Of a stretch of 64,000 nt of DNA, positions 25,054 through 33,622 are shown in pieces. Each line of letters starts with the position of its first letter. Position 1 is the stretch's first letter. Below the pieces are notes generated by a model. That model was not told where the DNA came from. It was given only the letters and a program-made list of their open reading frames with translations, and made no database searches. The DNA comes from DATARH01 sp036489765. Lineage in GTDB: Bacteria; Pseudomonadota; Alphaproteobacteria; ATCC43930; CGMCC-115725. The position numbers and the translations under genes are program-made. The stretch is from positions 1-64,000 of the forward strand of contig DASXFE010000001.1 of the NCBI GenBank assembly GCA_036489765.1, written 5' to 3'.

Positions 25054-26268
25054 ATGGCCAGCGACATCGTCGACACGGTCGGCGCGTTTGTGCCGGGGCA
25101 GGTTTTCCGCATCGAGGGGAGCGAGGGCGGTCCGCTGTCGGGGCTGACCTTTGCGGCAAAGGACCTGTTCGACATCGCCGGGCACCCGACCGGCGGCGGC
25201 AACCCCGACTGGGCGCGCACGCACCCGGTGCCGAGGCACCACGCCTGGGCCGTGCAAACGCTGCTCGACGCCGGCGCGACGCTGGTCGGCAAGACCGTCA
25301 CCGACGAGGTCTCGCTCGGCATCCTCGGCGAAAACCCGTTCGACGGGACGCCCACCAACCCGCGCGCGCCGGGGCATGTGCCGGGCGGGTCGTCTTCGGG
25401 CTCGGCGGCGGCGGTCGCGGCGGGGATCTGCGACACCGCGCTCGGCACCGACACCGGCGGGTCGGTACGCGTGCCGTCGAGCTTTTGCGGGCTTTACGGT
25501 ATCCGCCCGACGCACGGCCGGCTCGACCTCGCCGGGATGATGAGCCAGGCGCCGACATCCGACACGACGGGGTGGTTCGCCCGCGACGCCGACACCTTCG
25601 CCCGCGTCAGCGCAGTGATGCTCGGCGAGCCGGTCCCGCCTGCCCTCCCGACCCGCCTCCTCGTCGCCGCCGACAGCTTCGCCCTCGCCGACCCCGACGC
25701 CGCCGAGGCCTTGCAGCCGCTAGTCGTCCGTCTCGGCGCCGTTGTCGGCGAGACCGAAGAGGTCACCATGGCCCCGCCCGGCCTCGCCGCCTGGGCCCGC
25801 GCGCAACGCACCCTCCAACCCTACGAGGCGTGGCAGACTTTCCAGAAATGGATCGACGAGGCCAATCCGCGCTTCCAGTTCACCGTTGCCCGCAACCTCG
25901 CTCTGGCGGCCGCGATCCCGGCTGGCGACCGTTCCTATGCCGCTCTGGTCCGCGAGGAAGCCCGCGGCCGTATGCGTCATCTGTTGCAGCCCGGGACGAT
26001 CCTCTGCATCCCGACGACCCCGTTCCCCGCCCCGAAATGCGGCCTCTCGATCTCGGCCCTCGAACCCCTGCGCGACCGGATCACCGCGCTCGCCTGCCAC
26101 GGCGGCCTCACCGGCGCGCCCCAAGTCTCGATCCCCGGGACCACCGTCGGCGGCCGCCCGATCGGCCTCTCGATCATCGGTCCCCGCAACGGCGACGCGA
26201 CGCTCGTCGCGGTTGCATTGGCGCTTGACCCAGCATCTTCCCGAGGATCGAATATAAGAAGAACATAA
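25054..26268 (+). CDS. Amidase-signature hydrolase
   Basis: 404 residues from ATG 25054 after a GGAG/CGGAGG ribosome site. The Ser-cisSer-Lys triad is visible: Lys in TFAAKDLFDIAG near 36, the Gly/Ser-rich GGSSSGSAAAV near 112 (cis-Ser), and GTDTGGSVRVPSS near 132 (nucleophile Ser). LYGIRPTHGRLDLAG follows, as in this family. At ~400 residues it resembles aryl-acylamidases rather than GatA. The substrate would be an amide; family membership alone does not narrow it. The next small gene starts 12 bp downstream. Confidence 0.92.
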   Translation: MASDIVDTVGAFVPGQVFRIEGSEGGPLSGLTFAAKDLFDIAGHPTGGGNPDWARTHPVPRHHAWAVQTLLDAGATLVGKTVTDEVSLGILGENPFDGTPTNPRAPGHVPGGSSSGSAAAVAAGICDTALGTDTGGSVRVPSSFCGLYGIRPTHGRLDLAGMMSQAPTSDTTGWFARDADTFARVSAVMLGEPVPPALPTRLLVAADSFALADPDAAEALQPLVVRLGAVVGETEEVTMAPPGLAAWARAQRTLQPYEAWQTFQKWIDEANPRFQFTVARNLALAAAIPAGDRSYAALVREEARGRMRHLLQPGTILCIPTTPFPAPKCGLSISALEPLRDRITALACHGGLTGAPQVSIPGTTVGGRPIGLSIIGPRNGDATLVAVALALDPASSRGSNIRRT

Positions 26269-26280
26269 TTCGAAGGCGAG

Positions 26281-26496
26281 GTGCTCGCGCGCATCCTCAC
26301 TCCCGACCGGGTGGCGCGCCTCCATGCCACCGGGTTCGTCGATCCCGGCCGCGCGCCGAATTATTCGAAGACCTACCCGGCCGACCAATTCACCGACGGC
26401 GCGATCGCCAATGAGCTCCTGACGATCCTCCACGATGTTTACAGCTATGACGGTCTGCCCAAGCTGAAGGTCCTGACCGAAAAGGGGCGGTACTGA
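26281..26496 (+). CDS. Small uncharacterised protein
   Basis: 71 residues from GTG 26281 with AAGGCGAG just ahead, 12 bp after the amidase stop, so probably in one transcript with it. Sequence features: PNYSKTYPADQFTDGAIANE in the middle and YDGLPKLKVLTEKGRY at the end. It has no signal peptide or membrane segment and no recognised family. Conserved-looking acidic and aromatic residues and a regular ribosome site argue for a true gene, but homology is unknown to me. Confidence 0.55.
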   Translation: MLARILTPDRVARLHATGFVDPGRAPNYSKTYPADQFTDGAIANELLTILHDVYSYDGLPKLKVLTEKGRY

Positions 26497-26605
26497 ACGG
26501 CGACATGCCGGCTCACCCCGGGATGAGAGGAGGCTTCCGCGATGCTGGCGGTGCGGCGTCGGCTCGGCTAGGGTCGCGCAGCCACGTCGAACGGAGGATA
26601 CTGCC

Positions 26606-27121
26606 ATGATTCATCACGTCTCGATCCCCGCGCGCAACCCGCAGCATGTCGCCGAGGTGCTGGCCGAGGTGATGGGCGGCAAGGCGGTGCCGTTCGGGCC
26701 GCTCGAAGGCGCCTTCATGGCGATGGGCGCCGACGGCGACATGATCGAGGTCTATCCCGACCGGGCGACGCTCGACATCCCGGCCAAGGACGATCAGGTC
26801 GTGTTCGGCGAGAACAAGGCGCCGCCGCAGACCTGGCCGTTTCACATGTTCCTGTCGGTGCCGCTCGACACCGACGCGGTCGAGGCGATCGGCGCCCGCG
26901 AAGGATGGCGCGCCAAGACCTTCGGTCGCGGCATGCAGGGGCATGACCCGTTTTTCCACGTCATCGAGTTCTGGGTCGAGAACCGGTTGATGATCGAGGT
27001 CGCGCCGCCGGCGCTGCGGGCCGAATATGAGAATTTCATCACGAACGCCGCGTCCAAGATGCGCAACGACCCCGAGACCTTGCGGCTGATGCGCGCGACG
27101 CACATCAAGGAGCCGGCGTAG
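26606..27121 (+). CDS. VOC-like (glyoxalase/dioxygenase superfamily) protein
   Basis: 171 residues from ATG 26606 behind GGAGG. It begins MIHHVSIPARNPQHVAEVLA, the typical first strand-helix of a vicinal-oxygen-chelate module, and has FHMFLSVPLDTDAVEAIGA near 90, starting the second module. A third His/Glu region (HDPFFHVIEFWVENRLMIEV near 115) supplies possible metal ligands. The substrate is unknown. It is followed by a palindromic repeat and an oxidoreductase gene. Confidence 0.75.
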   Translation: MIHHVSIPARNPQHVAEVLAEVMGGKAVPFGPLEGAFMAMGADGDMIEVYPDRATLDIPAKDDQVVFGENKAPPQTWPFHMFLSVPLDTDAVEAIGAREGWRAKTFGRGMQGHDPFFHVIEFWVENRLMIEVAPPALRAEYENFITNAASKMRNDPETLRLMRATHIKEPA

Positions 27122-27129
27122 TCGGCTAA

Positions 27130-27190
27130 TGGACCGCGGGCGTCTCGCCCGCATCTTTGTGTAAAGAGCGGGCGGGACGCCCGCGGTCCA
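27130..27190. repeat. Palindromic dispersed repeat with 23-bp arms
   Basis: Arms at 27130-27152 (TGGACCGCGGGCGTCTCGCC, then CGC) and 27168-27190 are complementary over 23 bases with one mismatch, around a 15-base loop. It fills the gap between the VOC-like and dehydrogenase genes and could form a stable mRNA hairpin. Part of it is open in frame with the dehydrogenase but is not its start. Confidence 0.9.
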
Positions 27191-27210
27191 ATCCTATCGG
27201 GAGAACCACC

Positions 27211-28272
27211 ATGCCTAAAATCAAGGCCGAGCGGCTCGAGGAGATCGGGCGGGCGCTGTTCATCGCCGCGGGCACACCGCCGGCCGAGGCCGAGCTTGTC
27301 ATGCACCACATCGTCGGCGCCAATCTCGTCGGCCACGACTCGCACGGCATCATCCAGGTGCCGACCTATATCGACCGCATCAAGGTCGGCCATATCGTGC
27401 CCGGCGCGCCGTGGGTGATCATCAAGGAATCGGCCAACCACACCGTCATCGACGGGCATTGGGCGTTTGGCTACGTCGCCAACGACAAGGCGATGCGGCT
27501 CACGATCGAAAAGGCGCAGAAGGGCAGCGTCGCCGCCGCGACCGTCTTCCGCCAGGGCCATATCGGCCGGCTGTCGAGCTATTCGCAGATGGCGGCGCGG
27601 GCCGGGATGATCGGGCTTATCACCGCGGACTCCGGAAGGTCGCCCAAGGCCGTCGCGCCGTTCGGTGGGCGCGAGGCGCGGCTCGGCACCAACCCGATCT
27701 CGATCGCGGTCCCCTCCGATCTCGAAGGGCCGCTTTATCTCGACATGGCGACGTCCGCGGCCGCCGCCGGCAAGATCGGGGTCGCCGTCGCCCGCAACGA
27801 GCAGGTACCCGACGGCTGGGTCATCGGCAGCGACGGCAAGCCGACCAACGACCCGCGCCAGCTCCGCCAGGGTGGCGCGCTCTTGCCGATGGGTGGGCCC
27901 GACGGCGGCTACAAAGGCTATGGCCTCGCCGTGATGGTCGAGATTCTGTGCGGGCTCTTGACCGGGCTCGGCTTTGGCGTCGAGCCGACCGGGCGGCACA
28001 ATGACGGCTGCTTTATGGCCTGCTTCAAGGTCGACGCGTTCCGCCCGCTCGACGAATTCAAGAAGGAGGTCGGCGAGTTCATCCGGTACCTGAAGGAGAC
28101 GCCGCCGGCCGAGGGCTCGTCGGGCGTTCTCTACCCCGGCGAAATCGAGCACATGAAGGAACAGGACCGACGCCGGAACGGCATCGATGTCGAGGACGCG
28201 ACCTGGGGCAAGCTGTGCGCGCTCGCCGAGACCTATGGCCTCACCGGCAAGCTGGGAATGGGAACGCCTTGA
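27211..28272 (+). CDS. Ldh/YlbC-family malate/L-lactate-type dehydrogenase
   Basis: 353 residues from ATG 27211, with GGGAGAA ahead; an upstream in-frame start at 27157 lies in the repeat and is rejected. GANLVGHDSHGIIQVP near 30 and GHIGRLSSYSQMAARAGMIG near 118 are landmarks of the family that reduces 2-oxoacids with NAD(P)H without a Rossmann fold. LGTNPISIAVPSD near 160 and GPDGGYKGYGLAVMVEIL near 230 also fit. Members act on malate, lactate, ureidoglycolate or similar hydroxy acids. It is coupled to a Bug-type binding protein, suggesting use of an imported organic acid (inference). Confidence 0.9.
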   Translation: MPKIKAERLEEIGRALFIAAGTPPAEAELVMHHIVGANLVGHDSHGIIQVPTYIDRIKVGHIVPGAPWVIIKESANHTVIDGHWAFGYVANDKAMRLTIEKAQKGSVAAATVFRQGHIGRLSSYSQMAARAGMIGLITADSGRSPKAVAPFGGREARLGTNPISIAVPSDLEGPLYLDMATSAAAAGKIGVAVARNEQVPDGWVIGSDGKPTNDPRQLRQGGALLPMGGPDGGYKGYGLAVMVEILCGLLTGLGFGVEPTGRHNDGCFMACFKVDAFRPLDEFKKEVGEFIRYLKETPPAEGSSGVLYPGEIEHMKEQDRRRNGIDVEDATWGKLCALAETYGLTGKLGMGTP

Positions 28273-29201
28273 TTGTCCGTTTGGCCGCCGCCGCGGCGCT
28301 GTTCGCAGTCGCCGGCCTCCTCGCGCCGGCTCGGGCGGCGGATTCCGGACCGGGGCTCACGGTTATCGAGCCGTACGGGGCCGGATCGGCGACCGACCGG
28401 GTCCTCGCCCTGTATCAGCCCGGGCTCGAAAAGGCGACCGCCCACCCGCTGGCGATCGAGCATGACGGCGCCGGCTCGTTGGCCAAGCTCTCCGCCGCCG
28501 CGCCGGACGGCCACACCGTCATCGTCGTCGATCTGCTGTCGGTCGAGATCGCCGAGGCGACGGGACAGGGCAAGGCGAAAATCTCGGCGCTGACCCCGAT
28601 CGCCAAGCTGGCGGGGCCCGGGTCGGTGGCGCTCGTCGTCCGGGACTCGTCGCCGATCAAGAGCTGGGCCGATTTCGCCACCGCCGCCAAGGCGGGCGCG
28701 CTGGCGATTGCCTTACCCGGCCGAATGAGCGCCGCCGGCGTACCGCTGGCGCTGATGGAAAAGGCGCTCGGCGTCCACTTCAACGATATCCAGGCGACCA
28801 CCCGCGCCGATGTCCTGGCCGCGCTTGCCGCAAAAAAGGCCGATGCCGCATTCCTGATTACCGCGACGCTCTTGCCCGGCGGCGAAACGGCGCCGGTGCG
28901 CCCGCTCGTGACCTTCGGCGCCCAGCGCAACCCGCGTCTCTCTCAGGTGCCGACCTTTCAGGAACAGGTCGAAAAGCCGCACAATTCAACCACGACCGCG
29001 ATCGTCGTGTTCGGCCCCTCGGGGCTCGATGCGGTCGCGGTGAAGCGCCTCACCACCGACTTCGTCGATGCCGGCCCTGCCGCCAAAGCTGCACCCGGCG
29101 CCGCTCGCCTCGGCATCAATGTCGGCGACGCCGCGCTGTTGCGCCAGACGATGGACCGCGACGCCCGCGTCATCAAGGAGGTTGAGAAGCTGCTGCGCTA
29201 G
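28269..29201 (+). CDS. Tripartite-tricarboxylate-transporter-type binding protein (Bug family)
   Basis: 310 residues from TTG 28269, which overlaps the preceding stop as TTGA. Residues 1-~22 (VRLAAAAALFAVAGLLAPA) form a signal peptide cleaved near ARA-AD. The mature protein has the Bug layout: IEPYGAGSATDRVLALY near 30, DGHTVIVVD near 70, and KSWADFATAAKAGALAIALP near 120. Bug proteins deliver carboxylates to TctAB permeases, which are absent here, so it may serve a distant transporter or a sensor. Coupling to the Ldh-type enzyme suggests a hydroxy- or dicarboxylate (inference). Confidence 0.8.
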   Translation: MIVRLAAAAALFAVAGLLAPARAADSGPGLTVIEPYGAGSATDRVLALYQPGLEKATAHPLAIEHDGAGSLAKLSAAAPDGHTVIVVDLLSVEIAEATGQGKAKISALTPIAKLAGPGSVALVVRDSSPIKSWADFATAAKAGALAIALPGRMSAAGVPLALMEKALGVHFNDIQATTRADVLAALAAKKADAAFLITATLLPGGETAPVRPLVTFGAQRNPRLSQVPTFQEQVEKPHNSTTTAIVVFGPSGLDAVAVKRLTTDFVDAGPAAKAAPGAARLGINVGDAALLRQTMDRDARVIKEVEKLLR

Positions 29202-29217
29202 GCCGGCCAAACGAAAA

Positions 29218-29244
29218 GGGCGCCTCGGGGTCTCCGAGGCGCCC
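29218..29244. terminator. Bidirectional rho-independent terminator
   Basis: Stem GGGCGCCTCGG (29218-29228) and CCGAGGCGCCC (29234-29244) form a perfect 11-bp hairpin with a 5-base loop, preceded by AAAA and followed by TTCTTT. It sits between two convergent genes and can end transcription from both sides. Confidence 0.93.
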
Positions 29245-29268
29245 TTCTTTCGGAACAAACCCTAGCGG

Positions 29269-30738
29269 TTATTCGGCCGCCATGTGGAAGAGTTCGACGG
29301 CGTCTTCCCAGACGGTCATGTTCTTGCCGAACGAGATCGCCGCAGCCTGAGCGCCGGCGACGAGGTGCATCGAGTTCCACGGCGCGCGGGTCGCGTAGTA
29401 TTCCTCGATAACCGCGTTGTGGTGCTTGAAGGCGTGCATTTCGGTGAAATTGTCGTGGCAGACGATTTCGCCAAGCTTCGCCATCAGCGCCTTCGGGTCG
29501 TAGCCGCAATTCACGTACTGCTGCGCCAGATTGCACGTGTCCTTGACCTCGGGCACGGCGCGCATCAGGCCGAGATTGGTGACCTTGGACCAGTCCGTAT
29601 CCGGCTGGTGATAGATCGAGTGGACGATCGCGTCGAGGAGAGCTTCCTGCGAGCGCGGCGGCAAAGCGGCAACCGCTTCCGGGTCGGGCTGCGCCGTCGG
29701 CTCCATGCGCATCTGCGTCGAGCGGACCTCGGGGCCGGTGTGCCAGAGCAGCAGGATCAGGATCTTGTTGCGGAGGCTGAGCCCGTCGAGCTTGAGCAGG
29801 TAGCGGCGCAGGTTCGCGCTGGTGTGCAGGTGCACATCCATCGGGTTGCCGGTGAGCGACCGCAGGAAGAGCCCCGCGGCGCCGATCGAGAGCGCCTCGC
29901 CCGCGCCGTCGAGCGACAGGCCCTTGGCGAGCGCCGCGGCGATCATGCCGGGGATCGCGACGTATTCCTCGACATTCTGGATCGACTTGCCGAGGCGGCC
30001 GATCGCGACGGTCTCGTCGTCGCCGGTCTCCTGGCGGGTGACCTTGTTGAGGAGGTCGTAGTTCTTGATCAGGAGGTCGATCTCACCGATCGCCGGGGCG
30101 ACCGGGAAGCGCGACACGTAACGAACGGCTGGGCGCATCAGCGTCTTGAAGTGCTCGTCGTCGATCAGGCCGGAGTCGAACGCCCGCCAGACAAAGGCCG
30201 GGAAGATGAAGTAGTGGTCGTCGAGCATGTTCTTCGGGATGGCCACGCTCATCAGCAGGTCGAAGGCCTGGATCCGCGGGACATGGTCCCACAGCCACAG
30301 GAACAGATGGTCGGCCTTGTTGGACTCGCCGCGGCCGCAGGCGGTCTTGAACGCCGAAATCGTGGCATCGACCCCGCCCGCGTCTTCGGCGGCGAATTCC
30401 ATGAGCTGGTAGGGGCCCATCGCCGGGTGATGGATGTGCTTGTTCGAGAGCGCGACGTGCTGCAGCACCGGCAGGAACTTCTCCTCGCCGTCGAGCCGGC
30501 CGACCAGGTTCGATAGGGCATAGAGGCCGGCGAGCGGATGCAGCGGGCCGCCATGATGGCCCGGCGGCAGTTCCGTCGAGCGCGTCACCGCGAGCGCCGA
30601 GGCGGTCAGCATGTCTCGGGTCGAGACGCCGCCGCGCAGCTCGGCGAGCGCGCGATCGACGATCTCGTTCGGCGGCGTGTCCTCGATCATCTGGACGAGC
30701 GGCTCGATGGACTGCGGATACTGCACACGGACCGGCAT
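29269..30738 (-). CDS. Uncharacterised 489-residue His-rich protein
   Basis: Starts at ATG 30738 after GGAAGG; the in-frame extension to 30939 has no ribosome site. The protein looks wholly helical and soluble, with no signal peptide. Clustered His motifs stand out: PPGHHGGPLHPLAGLYAL near 70, ALSNKHIHHPAMGPYQL near 105, MDVHLHTSANLRRYLL near 300, and HDNFTEMHAFKHHNAVIEEY near 440. Such repeated His could bind metals or haem (inference). Length and composition are regular for a real gene. I cannot assign a family; a link to questin-oxidase-like proteins came to mind but is not supported. It diverges from the binding-protein gene at 30960. Confidence 0.8.
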   Translation of the reverse strand: MPVRVQYPQSIEPLVQMIEDTPPNEIVDRALAELRGGVSTRDMLTASALAVTRSTELPPGHHGGPLHPLAGLYALSNLVGRLDGEEKFLPVLQHVALSNKHIHHPAMGPYQLMEFAAEDAGGVDATISAFKTACGRGESNKADHLFLWLWDHVPRIQAFDLLMSVAIPKNMLDDHYFIFPAFVWRAFDSGLIDDEHFKTLMRPAVRYVSRFPVAPAIGEIDLLIKNYDLLNKVTRQETGDDETVAIGRLGKSIQNVEEYVAIPGMIAAALAKGLSLDGAGEALSIGAAGLFLRSLTGNPMDVHLHTSANLRRYLLKLDGLSLRNKILILLLWHTGPEVRSTQMRMEPTAQPDPEAVAALPPRSQEALLDAIVHSIYHQPDTDWSKVTNLGLMRAVPEVKDTCNLAQQYVNCGYDPKALMAKLGEIVCHDNFTEMHAFKHHNAVIEEYYATRAPWNSMHLVAGAQAAAISFGKNMTVWEDAVELFHMAAE

Positions 30739-30959
30739 GGCGAACCTTCCTTCTTTAGCCTCGGTCGACCCGTTGGCGAACGAGGGAGGACACGGAATTC
30801 TGCGGTACTTGACACGATCGTCCCGCGCGAAAGCCACCCTGTCAACGCCTGAAGGCGCATGGCGGCATGCGTGGGCGAGGAAATTGCTGCCAATGGCCCG
30901 CAACGAGATTACCCTTACGGCAAAATTACGCGAACGCACGTTGAACAGGGAGAAAATGC

Positions 30960-32501
30960 ATGACGACGCCGACGCGTCGCGAGCTCATCGCGACCGGTGC
31001 GGCCGCGGCCGCTGTCCCGTTTCCCCGCCCTGCCCTCGCGGCCGCCCCATCGGGCGAGCTCAGTTGGGCGATCCACGTCTCGCTGGCGCCGACCTGGTTC
31101 GACCCGGCCGAGACGCAGGCGCTCGTGACCCCGTTCATGGTGCTCTACGCGCTCCACGACGCGGTCGTGAAGCCGATGCCGGACAAGCTCTACAGCCCGT
31201 CGCTGGCGGAATCGTGGACCGTGTCTGAAGACGCGCTGGTCTACGAGTTCGTGCTGCGCGATGGCGCCAAGTTCCACAACGGCGAGCCGGTCACGGCGGC
31301 CGACGTCAAATTCTCCTTCGAGCGCTATCGCGGCGCGTCGGGAAAATTGATGCAGGACCGCGTCGCGGCGATCGAGACGCCCGACGCGCGCCACGTCCGC
31401 TTCAAGCTCAAGGCGCCGTGGCCCGATTTCCTGACGTTCTATTCGACGGCAAGCGGGGCCGGCTGGATCGTCCCGAAGAAATATGTCGAAGAAGTCGGCG
31501 ACGACGGGTTCCGCAAGCATCCGATCGGCGCCGGCCCCTATAAATTCGTCTCGTTCACCCCTGGCGTCGCCCTCGTACTCGAGGCGTTCGGCGACTATTG
31601 GCGCAAGCCCCCAGCGGTCAAGCGCATCACGATGAAGGTGATCCAGGACGAGACGACGCGGCTCGCCGCGCTCAAGGCAGGCGAAGTCGACATCGCCTAT
31701 TCGATCCGCGGCGAGCTTGCCGAGGAGCTGCAGAAGACGCCGGGGCTGACGCTCAAATCGGTCGTCACCCAGGCATCGAACTGGATCTACTTTCCCGAGC
31801 AATGGGACCCGAAATCGCCGTGGCACGACCTCCGGGTACGGCAGGCGGCCAACCTCGCGATCGACCGCGACGGGATGAACAAGGCGCTCTTTCTCGGCGG
31901 ATGCAAGATCACCAACAGCATCATCCCCGACACCTATGAGCATTACTGGCAGCCGCCGCCGGCCGAGTTAGACCGCGACAAGGCGAAACAGCTCTTGGCC
32001 GATGCCGGCTATCCGAACGGGTTCGACGCCGGCACGTTCTGGTGCGACGCGTCATATTCGAACATCGGTGAGGTCGCGCTCGACGATTTCGCCCAGGTCG
32101 GCATCCGCGCCACACTGAACCCGGTCGAGCGGGCTGGGTTCCTGAGCGCGTTCGGAGCCAAGCACTATACGAAGGGCGTCCTGCGCGCGGCGAGCGGCGC
32201 CTTCGGCAACGCGGCGACGCGGCTCGCTGCGTTCACGGTCAAGGGCGGCGCCTATGTCTACGGCAGCTATCCCGAGATCGACGAACTCTATCCGAAACAG
32301 GCGGTCGAGCTCGACCCGAAGAAGCGCCGGGAGATCCTCGCGGAGATGCAGCGGCTCGTGCATGAAAAGGCGGTCTATGCGCCGCTCTTCCTGCTGGCGT
32401 TCGTGAATGGAACCGGCAAGCGGGTCGGCGAATCCTCGTTCGGCCGCATCCCCGGCCTGCCCTATACCGCACCGTTCGAAGACATCACGATCAAGGCCTG
32501 A
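30960..32501 (+). CDS. Periplasmic solute-binding protein, family 5
   Basis: 513 residues from ATG 30960 behind AGGGAGAAA. It starts TTPTRRELIATGAAAAAVP, a Tat signal with a twin-Arg pair, cleaved near ALA-AA. Family-5 marks are YEFVLRDGAKFHNGEPVTAA near 95, VKFSFERYRG, PIGAGPYKFVSFTPG near 185, and RQAANLAIDRDGMNKALF near 300. It would bind a peptide or nickel-like solute for an ABC importer, but no permease or ATPase gene is beside it, so it is an orphan component. The neighbours do not indicate the ligand. Confidence 0.9.
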   Translation: MTTPTRRELIATGAAAAAVPFPRPALAAAPSGELSWAIHVSLAPTWFDPAETQALVTPFMVLYALHDAVVKPMPDKLYSPSLAESWTVSEDALVYEFVLRDGAKFHNGEPVTAADVKFSFERYRGASGKLMQDRVAAIETPDARHVRFKLKAPWPDFLTFYSTASGAGWIVPKKYVEEVGDDGFRKHPIGAGPYKFVSFTPGVALVLEAFGDYWRKPPAVKRITMKVIQDETTRLAALKAGEVDIAYSIRGELAEELQKTPGLTLKSVVTQASNWIYFPEQWDPKSPWHDLRVRQAANLAIDRDGMNKALFLGGCKITNSIIPDTYEHYWQPPPAELDRDKAKQLLADAGYPNGFDAGTFWCDASYSNIGEVALDDFAQVGIRATLNPVERAGFLSAFGAKHYTKGVLRAASGAFGNAATRLAAFTVKGGAYVYGSYPEIDELYPKQAVELDPKKRREILAEMQRLVHEKAVYAPLFLLAFVNGTGKRVGESSFGRIPGLPYTAPFEDITIKA

Positions 32502-32520
32502 GGGGTGACGGGGCTGGGAC

Positions 32521-32739
32521 CTACTCCAGTACCACTGCGTCGTCGCCCTCGGCGATCTGTTCACCTTCGCCGACGAGGATCTGTTTGACCGTGCCGGCGC
32601 GGGGCGCCACCAGCGGGATTTCCATCTTCATCGATTCGAGGACAAGGAGGGTGTCGTCCGGGGCGACGCGGTCGCCGACCGAGACCTCGATCTTCCACAC
32701 CGACCCCGCGATTTCGCTTTTCACCCTCAGATCGGCCAT
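32521..32739 (-). CDS. Stand-alone biotinyl carrier protein
   Basis: 72 residues from ATG 32739 after a GGGGGGA ribosome site; the longer frame to 32892 lacks one. The biotin site is LVLESMKMEIPLVAPRAG, with the conserved M-K-M giving the biotinylated Lys near 45. SVGDRVAPDDTL before it and VGEGEQIAEGDDAVVLE after it complete the lipoyl/biotinyl domain. Short carriers like this work with separate biotin carboxylase and carboxyltransferase subunits, neither of which is in the window. It is transcribed away from the duplicated gene at 32819. Confidence 0.9.
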   Translation of the reverse strand: MADLRVKSEIAGSVWKIEVSVGDRVAPDDTLLVLESMKMEIPLVAPRAGTVKQILVGEGEQIAEGDDAVVLE

Positions 32740-32818
32740 GTGCGCTTGTCCCCCCGCGTCTGCCGGCGCATTTTGCCAGGGCATTTCACCGGGGCCAACG
32801 CCGAAGAGGGAACCCCCC

Positions 32819-33622
32819 ATGGCCGCGATCGTCGTCGCCGACAGCATCACGCGCGTCGCCGAAAGCGAGGCGGCGGGCGCGGTTGTCGTCAACGCGTCGC
32901 ATGGCGGAATCTATGCCGCGTATCTCGCGGCGAAGCTGCATGCCGCGGCGGCGATCTTCAACGACGCCGGAATCGGACGCGACCGGGCCGGGATCGGCGG
33001 GCTCGACTACCTGCAGGAGCTGGGCATCGCGGCGGCGGCGGTGGGGCACATGACCGCCCGGATCGGCGACGGTGCCGACATGATGGCGCGCGGCCGAATC
33101 ACCTTCGCCAATGCCCTCGCCGAAAACCTGGGCTGTCGCACCGGAATGACCTGCTGGGACGCCGCAAGAGCGCTGGGTGAACCCGAGGGGTCGCCCGGAG
33201 AGCCGCCACCGGCGCTGGAGGCGGCGTTTCTGGTCATCGACGAGCCGCCGCAAGCTTGGGCGCTCGACTCTGTGTCGTTGGTCCTGCCCGAGCATCGGGA
33301 CGCGGTCATCGTCACCGGGTCGCATGGCGGCCTCCTCGGCGGACGGCCCGCGACGGCGCTCAAATACGACGTGCGCGCCGCTCTCTATAACGACGCCGGT
33401 ATCGGGATCGACGAGGCCGGGGTGTCGCGCCTGCCGGCGCTCGACGCCCGCGGCATCGCTGCCGGCACCGTGACCGCCGAGAGCGCGCGGATCGGCGACG
33501 CGCGCTCGACCTATGAGGACGGCGTGCTGTCGCGGGTCAACCGCACCGCCGCCGCGCTCAGCCTCTACGAAGGAATGAGCGCGCGGGAATTCGTCGAGAT
33601 CGTTCGCAAAGGGCATCGCTGA
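32819..33622 (+). CDS. Internally duplicated protein of unknown function (two NDAGIG modules)
   Basis: 267 residues from ATG 32819, nine bases after GAGGG. The chain consists of two copies of one ~100-residue module. Copy 1 has VVNASHGGIYAAYLA near 24, AIFNDAGIGRDRAGI near 45, ELGIAAAAVGHMTARIGDGA. Copy 2 has IVTGSHGGLLGGRP near 165, ALYNDAGIGIDEAGV near 188, ARGIAAGTVTAESARIGDAR. Each copy thus carries SHGG, NDAGIG and ARIGD in the same order and spacing. No signal peptide or membrane segment. I know no function for it. Its stop overlaps the start of the ThDP enzyme (TGATG), so a direct partnership is likely (inference). Confidence 0.85.
   Translation: MAAIVVADSITRVAESEAAGAVVVNASHGGIYAAYLAAKLHAAAAIFNDAGIGRDRAGIGGLDYLQELGIAAAAVGHMTARIGDGADMMARGRITFANALAENLGCRTGMTCWDAARALGEPEGSPGEPPPALEAAFLVIDEPPQAWALDSVSLVLPEHRDAVIVTGSHGGLLGGRPATALKYDVRAALYNDAGIGIDEAGVSRLPALDARGIAAGTVTAESARIGDARSTYEDGVLSRVNRTAAALSLYEGMSAREFVEIVRKGHR

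Noticed and set aside
25720..26607. 295-codon minus-strand frame over the amidase end and the small orphan
   Set aside because: No family features; covers the start of the VOC-like gene and its ribosome site, and crosses the amidase core.
27157..27210. Upstream extension of the Ldh-type dehydrogenase
   Set aside because: The added codons lie in a palindromic repeat; the ribosome site and family start both point to 27211.
30809..30840. Promoter from TTGACA upstream of the binding-protein gene
   Set aside because: The -35 is good but no acceptable -10 box lies 16-18 bases on.
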